A stretch of 64,000 nucleotides of DNA, taken from assembly GCA_019426215.1 (NCBI GenBank), contig CM033392.1, positions 33,090,814 through 33,154,813 of the forward strand. Direction: 5' to 3'. The DNA comes from Buddleja alternifolia (taxonomy: Eukaryota; Streptophyta; Magnoliopsida; Lamiales; Scrophulariaceae). The translations under genes were made by a program, and so were the position numbers. A model generated the notes under the pieces. That model saw nothing but the letters and a program-made list of their open reading frames with translations. It was not told the DNA's origin and did not search any database. Positions within the stretch are counted from its first letter, which is position 1. Each line of letters begins with the position of its first letter. Positions 10,701 to 20,619 of this stretch are shown here, piece by piece.

Positions 10701-11594
10701 GGGGAGGCATCCTACATTCTCGGAATGAAGATTCATCGAGATAGATCCAGTAGAATGCTGGGACTCTCCCAATCTGCGTACATAGATAGAGTTTTGAAGA
10801 GATTCAAAATGGATCAGTCCAAGAGAGGACTGGTGCCTATGAGACATGGTATTTCTCTTTCCAAGTCTATGTCCCCTCAGACACCGGAGGAAAAGGACAA
10901 GATGTCTCACATACCATATGCCTCTTCTATAGGGAGTATTATGTATGCTATGCTATGTACACGGCCTGATGTGGCTTATGCACTTAGTGCAATAAGCCGA
11001 TATCAAGCCAATCCAGGCGAAGAGCACTGGAAAGTCGTAAAGGCAGTCCTTAAGTACTTAAGAAGAACTAAGGATGCCTTCCTAGTCTACGGTGGAGGAG
11101 AATTAAAATTGGAAGGCTATACAGATTCTAGCTTCCAATCTGATGTGGATGATATCAAATCTATCTCGGGATTTGTCTTTGTACTCAATGGTGGAGCGGT
11201 CAGCTGGAAGTGTTCTAAACAGGAAACTATTGCTGACTCCACCACAGAGGCTGAGTACATTGCAGCCTGGGCGGCTGCAAAAGAAGCTGTTTGGATAAGG
11301 AACTTCATCCAAGAGTTGGGTGTTGTTCCATCTATTGTTGATCCCGTACGATTGTACTATGATAACAATGGGGCTATTGCACAGTCAAAAGAGCCAAGGT
11401 CTCATCAGAGGTCCAAACACATAGAAAGGCGATACCATCTGAGCAGAGAGATCGTTCGTAGAGGCGACGTTCAAGTGGAACGTGTGGACTCGGAAAATAA
11501 CATAGCAGACCCCTTTACCAAACCCTTGGGCCAAAGAGTATTGGAGGGACATCTTGAGAAGATGGGCCTGAAATGCATAGGCAATTGGCTCTAG
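7722..11594 (+). pseudogene. Copia B gag-pol polyprotein, one in-frame stop
   Basis: A single frame of 1291 codons interrupted only by TAG at 10242-10244 (codon 841), where relatives have Gln in GYTQRQGIDY; this is one C-to-T change. The start is the ATG of MAKNPLS, which aligns with the H-copy start MTKNPLY; an upstream ATG at 7686 is in frame but non-homologous. Domains in order: Gag (UBN2-type) about residues 15-200, a basic tract, zinc knuckle CFNCGKKGQWKRNC with Gln in place of the metal-binding His, protease DTG in VLDTGCGVHLC, integrase HHCC and DDE residues (HTDVCGPL, RSDRGGEY, NGVSERRN), reverse transcriptase with YVDD, and RNase H ending in FTKPLG. The product would be cleaved in cytoplasmic particles to make and integrate cDNA. 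The stop falls early in the reverse transcriptase, so this copy should not be autonomous. Confidence 0.95.
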
Positions 11595-11608
11595 GGCAAG
11601 TGGGAGAT
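11595..11608 (+). promoter_or_regulatory. Polypurine tract, copia B
   Basis: GGCAAGTGGGAGAT lies between the gag-pol stop and the 3' LTR. It would prime plus-strand DNA. Copia A has GGCATGTGGGAGAC in the same place (24078-24091). Confidence 0.8.
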
Positions 11609-13752
11609 TGAAAGAGTTAAGTGCCCGGTGCGCCATTTGTAGGGCGTAGTAGCCGACTCTTTAAACAGTCTTATATTGTATCTTGTCAAGTAATTTAATA
11701 AATGGCATTTTCTTCTTTATCTTATCATTCTATGCAATTAGATAAAGTCCCCTAGATCACTCTTAACCTATGAGATGTGTTTGGTATCGGGGATGCCAAT
11801 CATGGAATACGTCTCTAAGGTTGTGGTCTTAAAGATGTTCCAAGTCATAAAATCATTGAGATAGGGATATCAATGACTCGTAAAGACTTGCACGTACAAT
11901 GCACACTCTTGGAGAGTGTATCCTATTCCACGGATACTGATACGGTGTACATCAGTGCATGTATGTGGATTCTCGTTGGGATCGAGTAAACTGAACAACC
12001 CCGCCGAGATTCCATATTGGAGTCAATGTCGAATTTGGAATCTCCTCGATTACGTAGGCATAAGATTGGTCCTCATGACTTGAGGCACCATTGGTCGTCT
12101 CGTGCATCGCCCACTGTACTTAGATTTGTCACACGATTCCAGGTGAGTCATAAAGTGGGGCATATTGGGTCCAGTCTGGTTATGTACGGATGCGCGTGAG
12201 TGCCAAGAAAGAATCCGTCACTGATCATTAGCATCGGCGCATATCCTATGTACTTCACAGTGTATTGACCATGGGAACCCCCGGCCAGAGTAATATCAAT
12301 AAGGAGGAGCAGTGTTTCCTCGCTTGATTGATAAATTGGTCAATGTCACTTAGATCGATATACATAGAATCGAGTTACTAGGATTTCGACTGACATCCAA
12401 GTCCTAGATTCGATCGGGATATTTGATGGAAGGATTTTACTTATGCGAAAATTGTAATGCGGAAAGGTCACCTAATAATCGTTCATGGCTAGGTCTTCTT
12501 GGCGCGTGGCTAGTACTAACCTTGATTTGTAGGAACCATGAATTAATCGGTAATTAATTCTTGGTCGGATTAAAATACTTGGAGTAATTAAATCTAGCAA
12601 TGAAAATTGCAAAGGCACAACGGGGTTGTGTTCCTACTACTAGTACATGAACGAACCTACAATGGGGTTACACACTTACTCAAGAAAGTTCAATTGCTAT
12701 GTGAATATTAATCCGGTTTAGGATTAAAGTGAAATTGATTAATGAGATTAATTAATTAAGTAGAAGACATTTTAATTAGTAGGCTTGGGAAAATAATTTT
12801 TCTATTAATTAATCTTGGAGATTAATCATTAACGGAAATTATTATTATCCGGGAATATATTTAAGCTACTAATTTTACTATTAATTAATCATGAAGATTA
12901 TTTAATTAACAAGTCTTGGAAGATTTGGGAGTCATTTTAATTAAGTTGGACTTAATTAAATGAAGTCACAAGAGTGAAATTCAAAGCTAGTCAAAGTTTG
13001 ACTTGTAATGTTTTTTAAATGAAGAAGAAAATGAAAAATATTCTCTTACACATGTGGTGGTAGTTGAGAATGGAATGGTAGGTGAGAATGAGGTGGTAGG
13101 TGAAGAAAAACAAGTCTTCTACTCCACCTAACACCATATGGCCGAAAATTGGTGGCTATAAAAGGAGGTGTTCTTGCTCTCATTTAAAACTTGATGAAAA
13201 CTTAAAAAGAAAAAAAAAAGCTTAGAACTTAGTTCTTCATCTCTTAATTTTTCTAGCTTCTCTTGTGATTCTTGAAGACTTTCTTCAATAGAACTTCTAC
13301 TTGAAGATTAGTTGTAAAAGATTATCTTCCATAGATATTTCTTTTAGTAATTCTTCTTGTCTTCCACCTTTCACTACATAGACTCCATTTCCTTAGAGCA
13401 TATATCTAGCCAATCTTTTGCTTAAGGTATGAACTTACTTGAGGTGTGTCCTTGTAGAGGCTTCTTTCTTTAAGAGCTTATGGTGGTTTGATTCGAACCC
13501 CTCCATGTTGAGGTGAGGATTCGAAAATGAGAGCCAAAGTTTTTGGTGTGGTTTTACTTGTGTTGTGGTTTTACACCCTCACTTTAATAAAACCCCAAAT
13601 CTTGTAATCGGTTTAAAACCCCTTTACTCGTATTAGTTTTTGTTGTGCATTACTTTGACCCCCTAGCTTGGGATGCCGATATATATGTGTTTTATATACT
13701 TTATTTCTTCCGTTGCGCCGGCATCGCTTGTGGGGGCATACCGATCCTTACA
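11609..13752 (+). repeat. Copia B 3' LTR
   Basis: Same length as the 5' LTR and almost identical. Most differences are transitions. A small cluster lies in the block before AGTATCAATAAGG, and another lies around the A-rich run after the TATA box (13157-13163). Confidence 0.97.
13157..13163 (+). promoter_or_regulatory. TATA box in copia B 3' LTR
   Basis: TATAAAA in GGCTATAAAAGGAGG, identical to the 5' LTR copy. Transcription from here would read out into copia A leader sequence. Confidence 0.65.
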
Positions 13753-13757
13753 GAAAC
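13753..13757 (+). repeat. Target site duplication of copia B, right
   Basis: GAAAC, matching 3787-3791. Confidence 0.95.
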
Positions 13758-14474
13758 AGCGTCGCCGCTGTGCGACGGCAACGGATAGCAACGCGCTGCT
13801 GCTTAGCCACGTGCCATCGTGGTTGACGGCGCAAGGAGGCGGCGACTCCAGATTTTAAAGTCGAGTAGTTTTATGCAATTTTCTGAATTTTCAAATCTTT
13901 TTTGTGATAATTGCGTTTTAGACCTTGAGTCGTTGCAATTAAAATAAAAGCACAACGCTAATTTGTGGTTTTGTAAAATTTTTGTTTTGAATCTCATATT
14001 GAAATCATTTAAAGTTTATTATAAAATTGGATTTTGAAAATTGGAATCGTTTTATTGATTTTGAGAATTGAAATAAAATGGAATTTATTAATTTTCGGAA
14101 TTGAATAAAATTGGGTTTTGAAAAATCCTTTTAGATTAATTTGAAAAGTGTGACTTCTCATGGAAATTTCTAAAATTGGTTTTTAGAAATTAAAGTCTTT
14201 GGATCCATTAATTAATTAAATCATCTTTAATTAAAGACAGTGAATATTAATTCATGTTTGCATGAAAGCATGTTTATGTGATTATGTGGTGATCCGGGTA
14301 GAGCCATAAACAAGTTGTTTTTATAATTTGGGGCTTACGTGTCATGTTTTTCCTTTTATTGTAAATGAGAGGGAAAGGTTTATTTAAATGTAAATTTAAT
14401 TACGGAGATGGAGGCATTCAATTCCGTGGTGTTTTGAAGACCTTAGTTTAGGGTCCGAGTCCTTAGATTATAAT
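13758..14474 (+). other. Copia A leader, part 2
   Basis: Leader sequence resuming after copia B. It begins with a GC-rich stretch (about 13758-13850) rich in GCGTCGCCG and GTGCGACG, then becomes AT-rich. It ends at CCTTAGATTATAAT, which parallels CCTTAGATTCACCGGTGG in copia B (about 6942). The continuation, CCTTGGTGGCTCGGGG, is found only at 19829, after the CACTA insertion. No coding sequence seen. Confidence 0.7.
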
Positions 14475-14869
14475 CACTACAAGAAAATGTATTTCTTATG
14501 ACAAAAGATATGGTAACGAAGTCATTATTTGTCACAAGAACTAGCTTTCTCGTAACAAAGTGCATTAATTGTTACCAAAAAGTCATTTATTCGTAACAAA
14601 CTTGTTCATTTGTTGCACAAAACAAAATCTTGTCATAAAAGAATTCATTTTTGGTAACAAAGAAATAATATTGTGGCGAAACATAAGCTGTCGTTACGCA
14701 AAGCAAAATGCTTGTTCCAATTAATATATTTTGTAACAACTTGTTTATCTTCTTGTAACAAATTTTGACATTGTTACATTAAATTCATCTGTAACAACTT
14801 CAATTCCTTACAAGAAATTTAAATTGTTTGAGCAATTTATTTATACTTTTGGCAATAAAATGGGCGCCT

Positions 14870-15131
14870 CACTTACAAGCAAATTTTGAATTGTTTTCTA
14901 ATCAAGCATATTGCCATTGATCATTAGATTAATTTTTATTATTAAAATTAATTATTCATTTTAGACTAGGATTAAAGTAGGTTGGATTATATATACACAC
15001 ACATATATCAAATTCACTTACATGCAAATTTTGAATTGTTTTCTAATCAATCATATTGCCATTGATCATTAGATTAATTTTTATTATTAAAGCTAATTAT
15101 TCATTTTAGATTAGGATTAAAGTAAGGTTCG

Positions 15132-15166
<35 letters not shown>

Positions 15167-15175
15167 GCATATCAA
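14870..15175 (+). repeat. Tandem duplication, 144-bp unit
   Basis: The block starting CACTTACA(A/T)GCAAATTTTG at 14870 is repeated at 15014 with few changes, including GATCATTAGATTAATTT. The second copy carries a longer (TA)n and (CA)n run. Confidence 0.9.
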
Positions 15176-15227
15176 ATAACAAGTATACAATATGATTATT
15201 ACTACTCTTCATAAATGGGTACCTTGA

Positions 15228-15269
15228 CCCTAAACCCTAAACCCTAAACCCTAAACTCTAAACTCTAAA
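15228..15269 (+). repeat. Interstitial telomere-type repeat
   Basis: Four perfect CCCTAAA units followed by two CTCTAAA variants. This is the Arabidopsis-type plant telomere unit on the C-rich strand, lying inside the CACTA element and far too short to be a telomere. Confidence 0.9.
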
Positions 15270-15770
15270 TGTATGATACATAAATAGTTTTTAGAACTTT
15301 ATAAATATTAGAAGATTTTTAACATTGTTAATTGAATTTTTTTGAATCTTGTGGTTTAGATGATATATATATTCTAAATTTTAATTTGATACAAGTTATT
15401 CAATAAGTTATGATGTACATATAATACCTATACTGTCTCAATCTTTTAAATTTGAGATGACTTTATAAACGAAAATGCAAATTAATTTAAATTTTATCTT
15501 CGAACGGAGATGAAATATAAAATTAATTTTTATCTTAATTTTGACTAGAAATTATAAATAAAACAATTTAGATTAAAAAAAAAGTGATTCATATAAATCT
15601 CAATTAAATTAATTAACAATGACTAAAATTCTAATTGAAAACTAAACTAAATTTGTATAATAAAACTCGAATACAGAACATTCAACACAAGTTTGGGACT
15701 GAGTGCCTTCACACTAAGACCGCTTTTTGTGTAGACGTGGCTCAACAAATTTTTATACTGGATTTGGTCA

Positions 15771-16591
15771 GACCAAGGTATTAAATCTCCGTATCGCTGT
15801 CAATATCGGGGTAGTAAATTTACTGAAATTTCGATGAAAATTTAGGGGATATTCAAAATTTCGGTTTCAATTTTAAAGAAATCATGAAACTTTATAAAAA
15901 TATTTAAAATTTTACAGTGAAATTTTGTGTAACTTTAAATATCATAATTATGCATTTTTTATATTAATAATATTCCATGTATAGTATATGCATAATGAAT
16001 CTTGTTGAATAGAATGACTAAAACCCGCTGTGAAAAATATGAAATAGTGGTAGTAAAATAATAATCAAATATCATAAGAACTTCATTAAATAAAGTGTAC
16101 CACAATTTTAGTAAAAATCATTATTTAAAACCACATCAAGCTTCTAATAGGATTTTTATGAGATTTTATTTAAATATTTTTTATGTTCAGACCCGAATTT
16201 TTATTAACTTATTGCGTAATATCACTTTCACATTTGTATTTAAACTCATTGTTTATTGGATTACATAATTGGTCATTCATTATATTTTCTTTTAATATGA
16301 ATGATTATTTGACCCTAATTTTTAATTATAAAATATTTTAAAAAATAAAATAATATATTATTTTAAATTTTGGAAAATTACTGGTTGCGGTCAAAATTTC
16401 GATGGATATGTAGCTGATATTATTTTAAATTTCGGGAAATTTTGAGTTTCCACAAAAATTTCGGGAAATTTCGAGTTTTGGTTGAAATTTTGGAAGATAT
16501 TATGCAAAATTAGATAGAAAGTTCGATTTCACTTCGGGATTCCCGAAAACCCGAAATTTCGAATTTTTGGGCGAAATTTAACACCATGGTC
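15771..16591. mobile_element. Small terminal-inverted-repeat element (MITE-like)
   Basis: GACCAAGGTATTAAAT at the left and its imperfect inverse ATTTAACACCATGGTC at the right (14 of 16 match) bound about 820 bp of AT-rich DNA. The interior has repeated GAAATTTCG/CGAAATTT motifs in both orientations, densest at 16430-16570. No coding sequence. Superfamily is unknown, and I could not find a convincing target duplication. Confidence 0.5.
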
Positions 16592-16594
16592 AAG

Positions 16595-17770
16595 CCAAAA
16601 GGGATATATATATATATATATTACGGGGACTTGAGAATTTCAGATTCAATCACAAAACTTCGTGCCCTAAACCCACGCCCTCACTTCTCGCAGACGGCAA
16701 CTGCACCGCCTCCGACTAGCTCCGAACAACCGTCGTACGCCGCCATTTCCTCCAGATCCGGCCGCCACCTCTGCCTCCGCCTCAAGATCTCTTCAGTTTT
16801 TAAGGTATATTTCACGCCTAAAGCCTATTCAGAATAGAGAAAGATGAAAGACGGGAATTTGTATATAAATATATATGTCATATAATGTATTATTTTGTCA
16901 CTTAACTCTTTATTTTCAGTGATAGTTCCTAACTCTACTCTCTGTTTTTCTTATCCCATATAATGTAATTATTTGGTTGCATGTTAAAAATGGTGAAATT
17001 TTTTATCCCATTTGACTGTTGAGTGAGAAAAAGGAACACAAAAATAAAATAAAAAATGAATTTGCTTTTTAATGAAGGAAAGGCAACTGGTGGATTTTGT
17101 AATAGAGAGCCCACCAAGAAATGGAAATGAAATTAGCATGTTATAATAATGGCGAAAAGAAAAGTTCAGAAAGAAATGAAAATGGTAGACGAAATCTGTG
17201 AGGATGAATCGCTGCTGGTACAAAAGGAAGAAGAAAAAAGAGATGGAAAATAAGAAAATTAACAATATCTTGGGGGATTATGTTTTAGGCTCATAACGGG
17301 GCTTTTCTATTTTCTGTTGATTGATTGGAAATTAATCACAGTTTCAATGCTTACGAAGAACAGAGTGTCTATGTTTTATTACTATCTGTGTAGTAATATC
17401 ATTTCTTTGTGCTGTATTTGAGCTAGGATATTTAGTGAGAAGAATTTCCCGTTGTGTACATATAATATTCTTTATGCAAACCCTTTTACCTCAATGGATT
17501 GTATTTGTCTCCTATTCAACCCTGCTTGGAAACTTTGTCTAATAAATATCTTTTTCCACCATTATATATATATGTCAGGAGATAGGTTTTGTCTATCAAA
17601 TAAAGTTTAAAAAAATAAAAATTAAACCCACCACTATCGATGGCCTGTAAGAAATATCTTGATGAGGTTTTTTAAACTTTGAATTTTACTTTCTTAATTA
17701 CAGGAGGAGATTTGAGTTGATGGGGGTTTTCGCAACATCGACGAGCTATTCGGCGGATTCCAAAGATAAG
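16595..17770 (+). pseudogene. Captured 5' end of a plant gene
   Basis: A GC-richer block (about 16620-16804) resembling a plant 5' UTR, with CT-rich and CCGCC-rich sequence, ends in AAG|GTATAT. After an 899-bp AT-rich interval, TTAATTACAG|GAGGAG at 17703/17704 looks like a branch, pyrimidine and acceptor region. The next exon has ATG at 17720 and codes MGVFATSTSYSADSKDK, then AAG|GTAAAA at 17770/17771, a donor in phase 0. No further exon is recognisable to 19828. I do not recognise the protein. Intron-containing capture inside a CACTA element indicates copying at the DNA level. The open frame 16586-16837 crosses the putative donor and meets a stop four codons into exon 2, so the first exon is probably untranslated. 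Confidence 0.5.
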
Positions 17771-18105
17771 GTAAAAATATAACAATTTCTTTTAAGAGAA
17801 TAAATATGTTGATTCTCCATGAATTGAGGATAATCCTCGTCCAATTACAAAGAAACTCACTTTGTTATTTTGGTAATTTTGGTATGAAATGACTATCTTT
17901 TTGGAAGGATTTCAAGTGTTATTCATTTTTAATACCGTGAGTGTTTAACCACTTGTCTATTATGGTCTTTTTCCCTTTTTGCTCCATCAACAAGCAACAA
18001 TCTGCACCATCTTTCTTAATTGATTAAATAAATATGGTAGCTTTATATGTTCTTTGAAGTCAATTTGAATTTGAATTTGAGAAACCAAGTTACATTCGCC
18101 TCTTC

Positions 18106-18273
18106 TGACTGTTGTTGGAGTGTCCTATTGAAAATTAATCCTAATTCCTATGTGAGAAGATGATGTTAAGTATTATGTTGCTTTGATCATTTTGACTGTT
18201 GTTGGGGTGTCCTAGTGAATCATTAGTCCTAAGTGAAGAAAATGATGCTAGATACTATGTTGCTTTGATATTT
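18106..18273 (+). repeat. Tandem duplication, 88-bp unit
   Basis: GACTGTTGTTGG(A/G)GTGTCCTA starts at 18106 and again at 18194. Both units run to TATGTTGCTTTGAT, with several substitutions and small gaps. Confidence 0.85.
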
Positions 18274-18282
18274 ATCGTAACA

Positions 18283-18655
18283 TAACAATTTGAAATGATT
18301 AAATTTATATGATATAGCAATTAAAACACTAGTAACCACTAGTTAGCATACAAAAGAAATTAATTAGAAATGAAGCAAATCTTATCCTTCCAATTCAACT
18401 TTTACTTGTTTATTTCTAAACTGGAGTAACTTGGACATTTCCCTATTCATTCTCGTTTATAACAATTTGAAATGATTAAATTTATATGATATAGTAAGTA
18501 AAACACTAGTAGCCACTAGTTAGCATACAAAAGAAATTAGTTAGAAATGAAGCATTACCTTGCATCCAAAGAACAAATCTTATCCTTCCAATTCAACTTT
18601 TACTTGTTTATTTCTAAACCAGAGGAACTTGAACATTTTTCTATTCATTCTCGTT
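18283..18655 (+). repeat. Tandem duplication, ~177-bp unit
   Basis: The unit starting TAACAATTTGAAATGATT at 18283 repeats at 18460. Shared blocks include CCACTAGTTAGCATACAAAA and TATTCATTCTCGTTT. The second unit has about 18 extra bases (TTACCTTGCATCCAAAGA). Confidence 0.9.
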
Positions 18656-18804
18656 TCCTTAACTAAAATCCTTGATTGTAATATTGTGTAGCATACATTT
18701 ATCATGTTTGTTTTCTTTATAAATTTGTGGATTTTACTTAACTTGATACACTTGGAATAGATCTAACTTATGCCTCTTAAAATTGAAAATATCCTATTTC
18801 TTGT

Positions 18805-18876
18805 ATGTCAGAGCAGGATATAACAATGTGTATCAAAAACATGTCAGAGCAGGATATAACAAGTGAATCAAAAACA
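18805..18876 (+). repeat. Tandem duplication, 36-bp unit
   Basis: ATGTCAGAGCAGGATATAAC occurs at 18805 and 18841, each followed by TATCAAAAAC or AATCAAAAAC. Confidence 0.9.
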
Positions 18877-19828
18877 TGAAAAGCTAGGCAGATAACCTTG
18901 TTTTGTGAATAGGTACTTTCTAGCACTTTTATCAAAATTTAATTCCTTTCTTTTTTTCCTTATTCCTTAAGTCCATATTCTTGTAATCATGTTTCATGCT
19001 TATGGATCACTTGGCATTAGTGAGTAAGCTGTTGAAATTGTTTGCGTTTCTTTTTAAATTTTTAAGTTCTATATTTAGTTGATTTTAAAATCTTGGTTCT
19101 ATTTGCGGATTTTTGGAGGAAATGACCCAACTGTCACGCATGCATTTCAAGTTTCAGAAACCCACATGCCTTTTGATCACTTGGTTAATTAACCTTCAAT
19201 GATACTCATTTGGAACATAATGTTATACATTTAGTCACATAGTTTGTCTTTCTATATTGTTTCATTGGAGCTAATACATTACAAGTTCTCTATAATATTC
19301 TTTTGTAACTACGAGGATAATTCCTTTAGTTTGGGTTGTGCGTATAAATGTAGTCAAATTATTATTGTTGCTTTAACTACTAAGTATGAGATTTGTTTAA
19401 TTTTATCTATTGCAAATTCAATATTTGCGATGAGATGAATATCTTGTATATTAGGATATGGATATATGTATGTTTACGAGATTCTTTATAAATTAAAAAA
19501 TAATTTAATTTTTTTAATGCAAAAAATATTGGCAAAACAGAATTAGTGAGGAATTTGTTATTGTCATATTTACCTTTTGTGACAAAACTACTATTACATT
19601 ATTATTAATAATAATTTATATTTGGTAAGGACTAAATTTGTTACAATAACTATTTGTAACGAATTTACTATTACGAAAATCCTTTAAAAAAAAAAAACTA
19701 AAAATCACTTCTAGTAACGAATAACTTCTTTTGTAACGTCATGCATTAGTTTTTGTGATCACAAAATCGTTACTAGAACCTATGATATCGAGAGGAATTA
19801 TGCTTCCTCGCGAATACATTTGTAACGA

Positions 19829-20619
19829 CCTTGGTGGCTCGGGGTGTTTAGATAATGGCTTGACTAAGATCACATTTATCGCTTTATGCATGATTACTTA
19901 TTTTCTTATGTTTTGAATGTTATGCATGTATGCATGATCACCTAAGAAAGATAAGTAATTGAAAAAGTATGAGACCTTGTTTGGAAAACCCCCTTAATCC
20001 ATATTGAGTCCTTAAATGGATAAATCGGGGGGCCTAAAAGCTCCTTGATTAGGTCTAGTGCCTTCCATCATTAGATGTGAGAGAATAGTTCGGCTTGTCA
20101 TCATTCACCATTAGTCGTGGTATGGTGGCAAGTTTGTGTAGTAATCTCACAACTAGGCGTTCTACTATGACTGGCGGTCATACTAGAAGTGCACACGGAT
20201 CTCAGTCTACCCAGGGGTCGACCATGAGTCGTGGGATGCCCTGGGCACTGTTATTGCGTGAGAATTTAATGGGTCAGACTTAAACACAGATTAGTGTAAC
20301 ATTGCATCGTGTTCTTGGGACGTACATGAAATGTGAGTTAAACATCTCGAAACCATCTGGATGGGGATGGGGTTGTCGTGCCTGTTCAATGTCGCCACCC
20401 ATAGACAATGAGTCGTGGGATGAGGTTGGGGCATTTGACGCTCGAGCCAACTGTAGATTTTGAATTTCCTGTATATTATCAATTTGAGGTGATGGATTTC
20501 GTAAAGTTAAGTGAGAAAACACATATATATATTTAAAATTCCTTAATTGCATGTGCATATATGTTAGAACTAAATGCTAATGGTCATTTTTCGTTTATCT
20601 CATTTTACACAGTATTGTC
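19829..20619 (+). other. Copia A leader, part 3
   Basis: Leader homologous to 6951-7721 of copia B and 58600-59352 of copia H, from CCTTGGTGGCTCGGGG to the gag start. It includes the TTCCATCATTAG block and the four-hairpin array (20094-20429). No coding sequence. Confidence 0.75.
20094..20429 (+). repeat. Four-hairpin leader array, copia A
   Basis: Hairpin 1 (20094-20132): CTTGTCATCAT pairs with ATGGTGGCAAG, counting G-U pairs, around a 17-nt loop with ATTAGTCGTGG. Hairpin 2 (20210-20245): CCCAGGG with CCCTGGG around CATGAGTCGTGGGA. Site 3 (about 20304-20320) has CGTGTTCTTGGGA with only a weak stem. Hairpin 4 (20395-20429): CCACCCAT with ATGAGGTTGG (two bulges) around AATGAGTCGTGGGA. Loop ends are about 115, 84 and 100 nt apart. 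Sites 1, 2 and 4 use the first copia B loop type and site 3 the second. Confidence 0.5.

Larger units (their letters stand above)
3792..13752 (+). mobile_element. Copia B, complete LTR retrotransposon
   Basis: A 9961-bp Ty1/copia element with two 2144-bp LTRs (3792-5935 and 11609-13752), initiator tRNA-Met primer site, long leader, one gag-pol frame, polypurine tract and a GAAAC target duplication. The LTRs differ at roughly 25-30 positions by eye, a little over 1%. At the usual plant LTR rate that implies an insertion within about the last half million years. It is inserted in the leader of copia A. The TG...CA ends, domain order and long LTRs fit the Tork/TAR/Angela side of plant copia; the exact lineage is not resolved. 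Confidence 0.97.
14475..19828. mobile_element. Non-autonomous CACTA (En/Spm-type) transposon
   Basis: Begins CACTACAAGAAAA at 14475-14487, the canonical plant CACTA terminus. Many copies of GTAACAA/GTTACGAA-type motifs occupy the first 300 bp and the last 300 bp (about 19550-19828), as expected for subterminal transposase-binding repeats. Copia A leader is interrupted exactly across this interval. The right terminus is degraded: no clean CTTGTAGTG remains, and a 3-bp target duplication cannot be confirmed, so the right boundary is set by where leader homology resumes. No transposase frame is visible. The interior contains a plant gene fragment (16595-17770), a smaller TIR element, and several tandem duplications. 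Confidence 0.75.

Noticed and set aside
16586..16837. 83-codon frame starting MVKPKG as a gene
   Set aside because: It crosses the likely splice donor at 16804/16805 and starts in a TA-repeat. The spliced frame stops within four codons, so the exon is better read as 5' UTR.
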